Shown: in pieces, positions 10,655 through 22,829 of the stretch | Layout: every line of letters begins with the position of its first letter | Position numbering within the stretch: position 1 is the stretch's first letter | Assembly (NCBI RefSeq): GCF_964204645.1 | Contig: NC_134026.1 | Span: forward strand, 806,001-870,000 | DNA from: Tubulanus polymorphus | Taxonomy: Eukaryota > Nemertea > Palaeonemertea > Tubulaniformes > Tubulanidae | Direction: 5' to 3' | DNA: 64,000 nt | Translations under genes and position numbers: made by a program | The notes under the pieces: model-generated | The model's database searches: none | What the model saw: the letters and a program-made list of their open reading frames with translations, nothing else | Told to the model about the DNA's origin: nothing

Positions 10655-12605
10655 GACACCCTGTACATCCTCTATTCAGCATCAGGACCTCTCTGAATCA
10701 TCATCAGTAATTACTGGGTTCGAACCCGGGACATCCCCGTACATCCTCTATTCAGCATCAGTACCGCTCTGAATCAGTTATCAGTAATTACTTTTGTTAA
10801 GATATCAACATTTAACCGTACGGTGCTGTCTCTATGCTCATCGTTAGCGGGATTTTTATACACTAACGTTAGTCAACTCTGGCAAGCTAAGGTCACGGAG
10901 TATAACTGGACAGCACGTCGATTGCCAGAGTTGACTTTAGTTAGTGTATGAAAATCCCGCTAACGATGAGCATAGCGGCAGCACTGTACGGTCGAGACAC
11001 CCCTGTACATCCTTTATTCAGCATCAGGACAACTCTGAATCAGTATCAGTAATTACTGGGTTTGAACCCGGGACACCCCTGTACATCCTCTATTCAGCAT
11101 CAGTACCGCTCTGAATCAGTTATCAGTAATTACTTTTGTTAAGATATCAACATTTAACCGTACGGTGCTGTTTCTATGCTCATCGTTAGCGGGATTTTTA
11201 TACACTAACGTTAGTCAACTCTGGCAAGCTAAGGTCACAGAGTATAACTGGACAGCACGTCGATTGCCAGAGTGGACTTTAGTTAGTGTATGAAAATCCC
11301 GCTAACGATGAGCATAGCGGCAGCACTGTACGGTCGAGACACCCCTGTACATCCTTTATTCAGCATCAGGACAACTCTGAATCAGTATCAGTAATTACTG
11401 GGTTTGAACCCGGGACACCCCTGTACATCCTCTATTCAGCATCAGTACCGCTCTGAATCAGTTATCAGTAATTACTTTTGTTAAGATATCAACATTTTAC
11501 CGTACGGTGCTGCCTCTATGCTCATCGTTAGCGGGATTTTTATACACTAACGTTAGTCAACTCTGGCAAGCTAAGGTCACGGAGTATAACTGGACAGCAC
11601 GTCGATTGCCAGAGTTGACTTTAGTTAGTGTATGAAAATCCCGCTAACGATGAGCATAGCGGCAGCACTGTACGGTCGAGACACCCCTGTACATCCTTTA
11701 TTCAGCATCAGGACAACTCTGAATCAGTATCAGTAATTACTGGGTTTGAACCCGGGACACCCCTGTACATCCTCTATTCAGCATCAGTACCGCTCTGAAT
11801 CAGTTATCAGTAATTACTTTTGTTAAGATATCAACATTTAACCGTACGGTGCTGTTTCTATGCTCATCGTTAGCGGGATTTTTATACACTAACGTTAGTC
11901 AACTCTGGCAAGCTAAGGTCACGGAGTATAACTGGACAGCACGTCGATTGCCAGAGTGGACTTTAGTTAGTGTATGAAAATCCCGCTAACGATGAGCATA
12001 GCGGCAGCACTGTACGGTCGAGACACCCCTGTACATCCTTTATTCAGCATCAGGACAACTCTGAATCAGTATCAGTAATTACTTGGTTCGAACCTGGAAC
12101 ACCCCTGTTCATCCTTTATCCATCACGACCACTCTGAATCACAGTAATTGATGGGTTTGAACCCGGGACACCCCTGTACATCCTTTATTCAGCATCAGGA
12201 CCACTCTGAATCAGTATCAGTAATTACTGGGTTTTGAATCCGGAATACCCCTGTACATCCTCTATTCAGCATCAGAACCACTCTGAATCAGCATCAGTAA
12301 TTACTGGATTCGAACCCGGGATACCCCTGTACATCCTCTATTCAGCATTAGGACCACTCTGAATCAGTATCAGTAATTACTGGATTCGCAACCGGGATAC
12401 CCCTGTACATCCTCTATTCAGCATCAGGACCCTCTGAATCAGTATCAGTAATTACTGGGTTCGAACCCGGGACACCCCTGTTCATCCTTTATCCATCAGT
12501 ACCACTCTGAATCAGTATCATTAATTACTGGGTTTGAACCCGGGACTCCCCCGTACATCCTCTATTCAGCATCAGGACCACTCTGAATCAGTATCATTAA
12601 TTGTG
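10655..12605. repeat. Tandem array: about 75-bp unit with a 342-bp higher-order unit
   Basis: The basic unit, about 75-80 bp, contains TGTACATCCTCTATTCAGC, CACTCTGAATCAGTATCAG, TAATTACTGGG and TTCGAACCCGGGA. Between 10807 and about 12020 the array is organised as four higher-order units with an exact 342-bp period (AACATTTNACCGTACGG at 10807, 11149, 11491, 11833). Each unit consists of basic repeats plus a fold-back element of about 179 bp. From about 12020 to 12605 only basic units follow, more diverged. The first and last basic units are also the most diverged, as expected for array edges homogenised less often. Confidence 0.93.
10815..10993. mobile_element. Fold-back element inside the 342-bp repeat (first of four copies)
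   Basis: Two arms of about 70 bp are near-perfect inverted repeats (left arm 10815-10885, right arm 10922-10993) around a 36-bp loop. Termini are ACCGTACGGTGCTG and CAGCACTGTACGGT. The other copies start 342, 684 and 1026 bp further on. Related ends occur near 5885-5902 and at 34158-34260, so it is a dispersed MITE-like element that entered the array and was amplified with it. Confidence 0.85.
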
Positions 12606-13330
12606 GATATCTAAGCCATTTGTTAATGAGCAATTTGTCCTAGCTATATATATGATAATTGTCAGTTAATCCATTATCATAGCGCAAAACAAGGCACAAA
12701 GTATGGCTCTGGGGAATGATTTGAATCAATTTAAGCTTTGTTTCATTCTAGATTTGTCATAGTGCTGAGACGTAATCATAGTTTCTAAAAGATCCACAGT
12801 CCATAGTTTTTTCCCCATATTACACCAGATCTCGATAGAGCCCTAGACACTATTTTATACATCTTTCCGCGGAGAAATTCATTAATGCAATGGGTAAAGC
12901 AGCATATGATATATACTGTGAAGTGCCTGAATGTTTATAAATGTATCAATATACTATTCGTAAAAAAATCTATTAACTGATGATAAAGTTTAATTGATAT
13001 ATATCTTTACAAGTAAAGCCAGCCTAAATGTATACGGGGCCCTAAAATATCTACACCAGAAGAATTTCTCGTCAAACATTATAAGATATTGAATGATTGC
13101 TAATATCTAAGCGATTGGTTAATTAGTAAATTGTCCTATCTCTATATCTTGATTGTCAGTTAAACAATTGTCATACGAGGCCGGAAATATCTACGGTACA
13201 TTCGAAAAATTTCAAATGTCACATAAGATAATGAATTTACCTTAATTGTACACACTTAAAAAAATCGGAATTAATAACTGACCAATCTTCATTTTAATTA
13301 TCAACCAAAGTAGGCCTAAAATTGATTTTT
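12603..13330. repeat. About 0.7-kb duplicated block, copy 1
   Basis: Near-identical, in the same orientation, to 20890-21615. The match includes ATATCTAAGCCATTTGTTAA, CATAGCGCAAAACAAGGCAC and GAAATTCATTAATGCAATGG. Differences are scattered substitutions and a small indel near 12653, showing a fairly recent duplication. No ORF is preserved in either copy. Confidence 0.9.
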
Positions 13331-13854
13331 GAATCGTAGTTAGGCCCGCTGTACTTCTGGCTGGTCATAGCGTCAACAACTGTCAACGGGCCCAGTGTAA
13401 CTCACAAAGTCGTATTGGTTTTTTGGCGTTGATATAATCACATTACATAAGCATGTCTTCCGAACGTGTAAAAGCTTGTCAGCGGACCAGTTGGTGGGAT
13501 TATTTATTGGATGAAGTAGATTGCAAGAATAAAACACAGGGGCTCGTATCAGAGTTGTAGGTAGTGTAAAAACGATAATCTGTTAATCCAGTGTCTACAT
13601 GTATAATGTATATAAAATAACAATATACAAGCCCCTGGGGAATAAAATACCATTGGGATCCCTGAGTGAAACTGATTGGTCAACAACAATACCCAGCGCC
13701 CAGTTTCATAACCCTTAAATCGATTTAGGCCTCAATCCAAGAGTTGCTATATTTAACTTAACACATTTCAAAATCAATCATATTTATTCTCATACAACAA
13801 TCATACGAAATGCCAGGAGTGCTCGAGGAATTATAACGTAAGCTCCTCAAACAC
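13331..13854. other. Intergenic DNA, no supported gene
   Basis: AT-rich, with GGGCCCAGT- and CCCAGTTTCATAA-type fragments near 13388 and 13700 that resemble ends of the family-B palindromic repeats. Nothing coding is seen. Confidence 0.4.
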
Positions 13855-13998
13855 GTGGACTTTCAAAAACAACTAGTCCAACCACCATAGGCGTATAAAC
13901 TATAAACGAGAGTTTATACGCTCATGGTCCAAACATAGACTCTAAAACAAAAAAGTCTATGGCCCAACCATGGACTCTTAAACTGTAAAAGTCCATGG
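13855..13998. repeat. Row of four short hairpins
   Basis: Four consecutive inverted repeats with a period of about 45 bp. They are weak at 13855-13881 (GGACT/AGTCC), then GCGTATAAACT with AGTTTATACGC (13891-13921), CATAGACT with AGTCTATG (13934-13961), and CCATGGACT with AGTCCATGG (13968-13998). Loops are 10-14 nt and A-rich (TAAAC motifs). Linkers share a CCAACCA or CCAAACA string, so these are diverged tandem copies of one hairpin unit. No function is known to me. Confidence 0.75.
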
Positions 13999-13999
13999 C

Positions 14000-16900
14000 T
14001 CCCCGCACTAAAACCAGAGATAAACCTGGCCAAATACTCTGGAAAGCGTAGGATTAAGTAATCAATCTGATTTACATTTTTACATCATTTTATTTTCACA
14101 TATCATATTATTAACTTTTAGCTTATTTTCTCAAATTCTAATAGTAATTTTATTTCTATTACTATGAATGAAATTGTAATAACTCTAAACCACAAAAGTA
14201 ACATGTAAAGTATTTCGAAGTTTTAATATACAATACATCTCCACTACTACTGATTTTATACAATTTGCATCAATAGGAAAATAACAAAAATACACAAAGA
14301 ATGATAAACTTTTATCCATAAAACACAGAAAATTGGACTAGTCTGAAAGTCTTAGATTATGAATTTGACAATTCATGAGGTCAATACAACCGACACTTTG
14401 TTATATTTCATGAAATATGAACCTATCATGTCAACTTTTCAAATGACATTTGATTATCAAGAAAAAGCTCAACTAGATTCGATACGACCTTAATTCCGCG
14501 TTTTAAGAACAATTGACTTGAACATTTCGTTTTTGATTTTAAACAGTCTTTGATTTAATTTTCAATAACATTATTTTAAAAGATAACTAGAGTTTTGCCA
14601 CCTTTGCCTTGTCTTTCAGAGATTTTCAGACATGATCAAATTGGTTATTTTCTCAAATGTTACATTTAATGCAAAGTATTTTGGAGGCATTCTCTTCTAT
14701 GCATTCAGCAAGATAAATCGAGTATATAAATATTTTTCAACTGCCAATTTGAACACAGCTAGGTCAATTACTAATAACTTATTGCTTAGATATCTACGAT
14801 TAAGTTAGATTCAAGAATTTTTTGAGGTGCTTCTCGTGCAGATATTTCAGGACCCATATAGACATTGTTAAGCCATGATTTTAGAGTCCATATATAGCTA
14901 GCACAATTTACTGATTAATACTGTTCATATATCCTCATTAATCAAGAGAATGCTCCTCTATTTTGCTCCTCCATTTTCCATAAGGACCTTAATATAAATA
15001 GTATTTTATGAACCACTGATAAGCACCACAGTGAAATTGTTGCTATAAAACTTAACAACTGAAAAGTTTTAACATGAATGATGAAAATGTACATTGTTTT
15101 ATTCACACAACAATAATATCTTAATCGAGGGATCATTAAGCAAGTTCCTAATTTACAAACACGTGAACTGTATTACAATAACAGTCTCTAACATAAAGCG
15201 TTAAAACTAGAGATGAAACATACTGATTCACTCCAGAAATCTTGGAGTATCAATTGATCATTCTTAATTTCTTTTTCGTAAACATTACTTTCACTTGAAA
15301 ACTATAATTTTGCCAACTTTGCCCCGACTTAAAGATTTTCAAACACCTTGGCATTAAATACTATTTATTCTGACGTTTTTTCTTCCAGTTTCGAAAACAT
15401 CAACATAATTATACAATCGGTAACTAATCAATAACATCAATAACTTAAGTTTACAGCTGTTTTAAATTCTTTCTAAGAAGTAAAATGTATGTACATGATT
15501 TTAGATAGTAAGTCTGCCCCGTAAGTCTACCCCAGTATAACAATAAACAGACACAGCAGTGATTGAGCGCAGCTAGTTCTAAGGACGGGTCGATCTTTCA
15601 TCACAGTTATTCAAAGCATTCTATCATATCAGTTATTTTTTTAAGTGTATTCGATTTAGTTAAGGTTTATAGTTATTTGTTTTGTTTATTACAATAACTG
15701 AGTTGATAGAATGCTAAAAACAACAACAGAAAAGATCTCGGGTTTTCGCTATACTTAGGGAAGGTTGTTCGATAAATGAGCAAACCTTATTGATAAATAT
15801 TTGAAAAAATGCCTTTTCATGTAAATGGAGTATTAATTTGTTGTTTGTTTCTATTGTTGCTTATTATTATATCTATTTTTTTTAAATATTATTTATTTAT
15901 TTATGAACTCGTATTTTGTATTATTTACTACCTATTATTTATAATTTTTTATTTATTGGTTTTTCTTATTTATTCATGTATTTGTTTTTTGTATCATGTA
16001 TTATTTATACTCCTCTATTTACAACTGCAGGCATTTTTTCACAGTAAAGTTCTGGGCCCATTTTAAAAAAGCACTACTAATTCACTGCCGCTTCTTAATA
16101 ATCATTATACACCCGATTTGAAGCTAAGTGATTATTCACGAGAGCCATCTCGTGATATGGATCTACCCATTACAATAAAAGAAGTTCAAACAGCTATAAA
16201 CAATGTTAAAACGTTCAAAATTAGTCCTAGCTATAACTTTAGCTTTACCTCTCAAATATAAATAATGGTCTCCTTTTAGATAAAGCTTTTGCTTTCAAAT
16301 ACGTAGCATCGAACAGATTGATGGAGGCTCAAAGTTAAAACTCCATGTGAAAATCGACATATATGATTCATTTCTCAAATTGGTTACACGGGCCTTCGAA
16401 AATATCAATGCCATCAAATTAGTACATCTACAATTCTGCAAATACTTATTATTTGTACATAGAACGTTATGTTCTATGTTTCCTAACCGTGTGATATCTA
16501 CAGGGCAAAGCCACTGTATTGACTCTGTTTAACTATGGTAAGCACAATAAAACTTACAATATCATGTTGAAACTATATCTCAGTTTAGGCGTTAACTCAA
16601 CAGACCTACGACTCAAAACTAGGCGCTCGACGCGACCATACTCCTAGTGACTAACCAACTCGACTTATCTATCAACCTAAGATCGAAGACCAATATCGTG
16701 AATTAATGGAGCTTAGCTTTTATTAGACTCTAAGAAGGATATTTCTGTCACATTGCAAAACACATGACACATCTTTTTACAAACTCATTATAAAATAGTT
16801 TTCTCTATATTGAAATATTCAAACGTAGAGTTCCTTTCTCAGGCCTAAGGAACCTAATTATCTAACTAATTATCTAACTATTTTCAATATTCGACTCAAC

Positions 16901-18180
16901 AATTATTTTCATACTCCATTCCACGCAATCAGGTAAATTTTTTAAACTATGTTACCTATCAGACTGGTCTGAAAAAGGGCGATATTAGTAAAAAAATCAA
17001 TACTTTACTACAGAGGTCTTTGCCGCTGCTAGATCTCAGTGTTCATGAGTTAAACCATTGTCTTTGCTGCTTCGGTGTTTATCCTGAATCAGATTTTATA
17101 AGATAATCCATTGTCTTTGCTGCGCGAATCAGTGTTTATAAGATACACTATCATCTCTGCTGCTCCTGATAAAATGTTTTATAGAAATCAACCACTGATT
17201 GTAGAAGATTCCATCGTTGAGTGATTAATCCGTACTGGCTCCTAAACTTCTCATCTGGGCTTCTGCAGTTTTCATCAGCAAATGGGTCAATGGGTATTTG
17301 TCTACTTGTGTCTTCTTCAGGCCATTATTTCCGGGATGTAGTTTGACTGAAACAAAGTGAAGAAAGCAAAACATTTTAGACAGATTTATCATAACTTACA
17401 TGTCATTTCAAATTACAAGCCACCGTGTTTTTCACTTAGTTTATATAGTAATTTCCAAAATCAGAATTAGGTTCATTGACGTCAATTGCCGATTTAAACC
17501 CCAATAAATAATTACAGTAGTAGGACTAGTTCATCAATGTTTAAGCTTGGAGTAATCATTTGAAAAATTTATTACTCCAAGGTGTAAGACTAGTAAAGAT
17601 AAAAGTTCTAAGATCAGCCATGTGGACAGGTAAATAGATTTCGATGATAATCACTTATCAAATGATATTCATATGAGGCCTGAAATTTCTATATACCGGT
17701 AATTTCCATCTAATGAGTTTGATTCTTCTGTGGGTTGTTCAAATCCGTAGATTTCATTCAGATGAGTAGTTGATTTTATGCTGGTCTCTTTCTTATAGTT
17801 GAAACTTAGCTGCAATGAGTAAATAAATATATCCTGTAATCAAGACATTTAGAAATCATCGTAATAACTCCATGTATATCAAGTTACCTTTTATGATTGC
17901 TGGTTTCATCATCGACGAGGATCTCCTAAGTCGGTTGGTTTCTGTGCACTGTTTTCTCTAATTGGCAGATTTTTGATGAGTTGTTGACCTCAAGCTCTCG
18001 TTTGACTTTTCGAGTTGGTGTCCCTTACAAACCTACCACACCTGCTGGGAGCGATACAGCGGTTTTTTTAAAATCGGAAATCGAAGTACAGATATAGTTG
18101 CGTGATCGGCGGTCGTTTTTACAGATCTTTTTTTTTAAGTCCAAGAACATAATTGGTAATTCGGTTCCGGTTCATTCAAA
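14000..18180. other. AT-rich intergenic DNA, no supported gene
   Basis: Very AT-rich. Blocks such as TTTTGCCANCTTTGCC near 14592 and 15310 indicate old degenerate duplications. The Phe/Leu/Tyr-rich frame at 15809-16066 is poly-T low complexity. Three imperfect copies of a CATTGTCTTTGCTGC block lie at 17010-17160. No gene, RNA gene or strong regulatory signal recognised. Confidence 0.4.
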
Positions 18181-18242
18181 CAATCTTTTATTCTGCCTAA
18201 TTCTGATTTTGGAAATTACTTTATTGTTGAAGAAAAATTTAC

Positions 18243-18850
18243 AATATTTGGTCTTTTTTTAATGGAACTAGTCCGAAAGTTTACAATGTTTAATAATTTT
18301 GTCTAACTTCAATTTTTTTGGTCGTTTTCATCGTTTAAATAGTCGAAGCACATATTAAGTTACTGATTGGGGTCTACTTTTTTTCTGCCTAATTTAATAC
18401 ATCGAGATTTGGGAAATAACTATATTTTACAATATTTGGTCTTTTTTTCATGTAACTAGTCCGAAAGTTTACAAGGTTGAATAATTTTATCTATTTTTTT
18501 TCTGCCTAATTTAATACATCGAGATTTTGGAAATAACTATATTTTACAATATTTGGTCTTTTTTTCATGTAACTAGTCCGAAAGTTTACAAGGTTGAATA
18601 ATTTTATCTATTTTTTTTCTGCCTAATTTGATACATCAAGATTTGGGAAATAACTATATTTTACAATATTTGGTCTTTTTTTCATGTAACTAGTCCGAAA
18701 GTTTACAAGGTTGAATAATTTTGTCTATTTTTTTCTGCCTAATTTAATACATCGAGATTTTGGAAATAACTATATTTTACAATATTTGGTCTTTTTTTCA
18801 TGTAACTAGTCCGAAAGTTTACAAGGTGGGAGAATTTTGTCTAACTTTAA
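18243..18850. repeat. 117-bp tandem repeat
   Basis: Five copies. AATATTTGGTCTTTTTTT starts at 18243, 18431, 18548, 18665 and 18781; the last four are spaced 117, 117 and 116 bp and are almost identical, while the first is diverged and further away. Each unit also holds AACTAGTCCGAAAGTTTACA and TTTTTCTGCCTAATTT. Confidence 0.9.
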
Positions 18851-19169
18851 TTTTTTTGTCATTTTCACCGTTTAAATTTGTCTAATTTTTTAAAGTTTAT
18901 TGTAGTTTTTCTCGAGTATGTCTGAAATCGAAGTACATAATTGGGAAATTCGATTCCGGTTCATTCAAACTATCTTCCAATCAGTCTGAAACGGCAAGCT
19001 GAAGAAAAGAGCAGAACCTTTTGAGCAGAAAATCCTTTGGAATATCACTGATCATAATTATCATGTCAATTCATATATAAGATCAGCAACGTGGATCGAT
19101 ACGTAGATTTTAATAATAGTCTTAAATGATGTTTATGAAATTCAACTCATATAGTAATTCATCTATATT

Positions 19170-20660
19170 CTAAATATCTAAGCAATGGTTGATTATTATA
19201 GTTTAACAGCAATTCAACTAAAGCATCTATAGACATCTCTAGGAATACCAGAGTTACAACAAATTTAGTAATGCATAATCAATCTTATCAAATCGTTTTT
19301 GAACTGTTTTCTCTTCTATCTTCTTGAAATTCTTGATGTGTCTTTTATTGAAACCCAGGCCAATCATACAGTGCAAACCTGCTAGTAATATTCTGCAAAG
19401 CCTTAAAGATTCAATAAATCCCACGCACAAGAGACAGAGTTAAAACATACCCAGTATTCTTTATCTATCAATCAATATTAAATTATACAGTTGTCTTATC
19501 AACCCCTATGGTTTAGATTTGAGCACTTTTACCTTATATGAAGATGCTGAATTAGATGCCTAATCAATAAGTTAATTGATAATGTCCTAGCTATAATTGA
19601 AATTGTCTCGGACAATATCTTATATGGGGCTTGAAATTTCTACACGAGAAGAATTTCAGATCCGGTACAAATTTGAATTAATCACTATTTGAACTGCTAA
19701 TTTTGCATCAGAGCTTTTGATACCTAGCTTAATTAACCCAGAATCCCCCAAAACCTAACTGATTCAACAGATCCCACACACACACGTGGCCCAGTTAGAC
19801 GCAGATGACATTGCGCGATACAGTCGTCTCATCCACTGTGCAATTTTGAATAAGTTTCACTTATATTCATTACATTGAATTAATTCTAATCAAATTCTAG
19901 GTATCTAAGCGAACCATTAATTAGTAATCATACTAGCTATATTTTAATTGTCAGTCGAACAATATTTATATGGAGCCTGAAAATCTACATGAGTAGAATT
20001 TCAGATAAGGTGAATTCGTCACTATTTGAATTCATCAGAAATTTAAGATAAAAAGGCGTATTTTTAGTGGTAAATTAGAAATTCCCTTAGCCGAATGGCT
20101 ATATAATCTTTATTTCCCTTTTACAGTACACTGTGTATAAGGATCGAAAGACCTTGTTATGACTGGACCTCCCTGGTGCAGTGCGAGTCATGATGCTGGA
20201 ATATAGATTGAAGGAGAGGGGTTAGTAAAAGATAGCTATTAGCAAGAGGAATAAGACCTAAGTTTAGGATATCCTGTCAGAATAAGGCTCTCAATCTGAC
20301 ATACACAGTGAAATTGAAATATTCTCCCTTCCAAATTGAGGAATGTATTTGTGCACAGATTTGTTTTATCTCCCTTCGATCGGAAGTAAATCTGCGTTAA
20401 ATGATTTTGGCAATATGTGTCAAAACTAATACAGCTATATGAAGACACAATAGGTTCACTAGATACAGATAAATAAATGTGCTCAGATACACATGTATCA
20501 GCTTTAAATGTCCATGGACCTGAATTAAAAATATTTTCACATAACAAATGAATTTACCTTAATTGTAGATATCTAAGTAATACGTTAATGAGTAATTCAA
20601 GCTATATTCTAATTGTCAGTTAAACGATATCTACTATGCGTCACTTGACACACAGTAATG
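19170..20660. repeat. Irregular tandem family around an ATATCTAAGC core
   Basis: Diverged units containing ATCTAAGNNAT, GTCCTAGCTATAT, ATTGTCAGTTAAACAAT and GAGGCCTGAAATNTCTAC. Cores occur near 19175, 19555, 19910 and 20567, and again inside the duplicated blocks (12607, 13106, 20897, 21401). Spacing in this stretch is roughly 350-380 bp then larger, suggesting decay of an old satellite. Confidence 0.6.
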
Positions 20661-20889
20661 CTTTTAGATATTATTTGAATCAGTTAGGTTTCGGTAAATT
20701 TTGGCAATATTGAAGAGCATGACCAGTCGCCGTAAGTACGGCAGTTTAAGATGCAAGTACTGATCAGTCGATGAGACTAATTCAGATGTGCTCATACATA
20801 TATCAGCTATATTTAAATTGTCAGTTTAACGACATGGACCTGTAATACATATAGTTTTTGATCTTACATGAAATATTGATTGTGGAATC

Positions 20890-21615
20890 TTAATTATGGA
20901 TATCTAAGCCATTTGTTAATGAGCAATTTGTCCTAGCTATATATATACATGATAATTGTCAGTTAATCAATAATCATAGCGCAAAACAAGGCACAGAGTA
21001 TGGCTCTGGGGAATGATTTGAATCAATTTAAGCTTTGTTTCATTCTAGATTTGTCAAAGTGCTGAGACGTAATCATAGTTTCTAAAAGATGCACAGTCCA
21101 TAGTTTTTTCCCCATATTACACCAGATCTCGATAGAGCCCTAGACACTATTTTATACATCTTTCTGCGGAGAAATTCATTAATGCAATGGGTAAAGCAGC
21201 ACATAATATATACTGTAAAGTGCCTGAATGTTTATAAATGTATCAATATACTATTCGTAAAAAAATCTATTAACTGATGATAAAGTTTAATTGATATATA
21301 TCTTTACAAATAAAGCCAGCCTAAATGTATACGGGGCCCTAAAATATCTACACCAAAAAAATTTCTCATCAAACATTATAAGATATTGAATGATTGCTAA
21401 TATCTAAGCGATTGGTTGATTAGTAAATTGTCCTATCTCTATATCTTGATTGTCAGTTAAACAATAGTCATATGAGGCCTGAAATATCTACGGTACACTC
21501 GAAAAATTTCAAATGTCACATACGATAATGAATTTATCTTAATTGTACATACTTAAAAAAATCTGAATTAATAACTGACCAATCTTCATTTTAATTATCA
21601 GCCAAAGTAGGCCTA
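20890..21615. repeat. About 0.7-kb duplicated block, copy 2
   Basis: Direct-orientation partner of 12603-13330, about 8.3 kb away. It ends at a TA-microsatellite, whereas copy 1 continues into unrelated DNA and is directly preceded by the 342-bp array. Confidence 0.9.
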
Positions 21616-21624
21616 TATTTATTT

Positions 21625-21631
21625 TTATTTT

Positions 21632-21693
<62 letters not shown>

Positions 21694-21700
21694 GTGGCCT
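21625..21700. repeat. TA microsatellite
   Basis: Long alternating TA tract (about 50 bp uninterrupted) flanked by TATTATAT. Confidence 0.95.
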
Positions 21701-22239
21701 TTATTTTAAGGGACCTCACTCATTGATTTCGTCTAATAGTGTAAATATTTAAGCAATCATTGCCCTAGTTATATTTCATTTTACTATATACAATATACCA
21801 GCCACAGAGCCTCAATAAAGTAGTGCGGAGATGCCGAGCTTGACCAGCGTCTCTATCCTTTCCAGTGCCTATGCATTTTGCTTCAGGTATGAAAAATCAA
21901 CTTAGCTTTATGTCCCGGATTGTATGCATTCCTGTTGCTTATGCAGAATGAGGTCAATACTGCCAGGTTCGGTTGCGGCAGGTCTTTCGGTGGTTGATTT
22001 ATTCAAGGTGGAGTCTTTTGTGGTCACTTCTGGTGGGTAGATTTTAGGTTGATATCAAGCTGGGCATTTCCAGATTACGTTTAGCTGAAATGAGCAAAAG
22101 AATGATATTCTGTAGTTACACAATCCTTTCTGTATCATCCATCGTAATTTACATGTGTATCAACTTAACTTTCAATATTGCTGAGTTCAGTGTTCTTTTT
22201 TCGCCATCTTCTGTAGTCGCCTTCTACCATCTTCTTCTT

Positions 22240-22545
22240 CTTCTTGGGAGTCCTGAAATGAAAAAAAAGAGAAGAGCGATGAAAACCTGGTACGGAACAA
22301 AACTAATGTTCGAAAGCTTTACAGCTCTCCGTCGCCGGTCACATGCCCAGAACACCAGACAAAGAGCCAGCCAGGAATATACTGCCCTCTACACGCCCTC
22401 ACACAGAACGCGAAAACCAGGATGACGACGCCTCACATTCCCCATCTAACTGCAGGATGTACTGGGCGACGTCAGTAACTGACACACCTGTAAAATTGCA
22501 CGAAACACAAATAGTGCAGTACAACCAGCTTGACCGGGTTGAGAT
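22240..22545 (+). pseudogene. LINE 3'-end fragment, degenerate
   Basis: In one frame the translation includes ALYTPSHRTRKPG followed, after in-frame stops, by LQDVLGDVSN and KIARNTNSAVQ. This resembles the conserved C-terminal tail of reverse-transcriptase proteins of non-LTR elements (type FALYTPSHGKRKPGR, a Tyr-Ile-Gln block, then an aspartate-rich segment). Stops and frame changes show it is dead. A second copy in inverted orientation lies at 22830-23095. Confidence 0.6.
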
Positions 22546-22559
22546 TCAGGATCTCAACT

Positions 22560-22829
22560 AGCACCCAAAAGCGTGACAAGAGACTTCATCCACTGACCGA
22601 GGTTGTCACAAGGACACAATGAAACTAGCACTCACAAGCCGACGAGAGACTTCATCCACTGACCGAGGTTATCACAAGGACACAATGAAAACTAGCACTC
22701 AAACTAGAAATCAAAGAGCGTGACAGTAGAATCATCCCTCAGCCAACTCAGAATACCAGAAACAAAGAGCGTGACAGTAGAATCATCCCTCATCCGGGTG
22801 GTCACAAGGACACAATGGATGCTAGTAGC
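22560..22829. repeat. Short tandem repeats between two LINE fragments
   Basis: Repeated blocks GAGACTTCATCCACTGACCG, TCACAAGGACACAATG, ACTAGCACTCA and AGCGTGACAGTAGAATCATC occur two to three times each. They may derive from LINE 3' sequence, since both LINE fragments face this region. Confidence 0.75.

Noticed and set aside
10655-12605. CRISPR-like appearance of regularly repeated blocks
   Set aside because: Units are about 75 bp and 342 bp with repeated, not unique, spacers; the genome is animal. It is a satellite array.
15809-16066. 85-codon hydrophobic ORF
   Set aside because: Poly-T/TTATTT low-complexity sequence gives Phe/Leu/Tyr runs; not a membrane protein.
20239-20547. 102-codon ORF on the minus strand
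   Set aside because: No domain or neighbours; lies within decayed repeat DNA.
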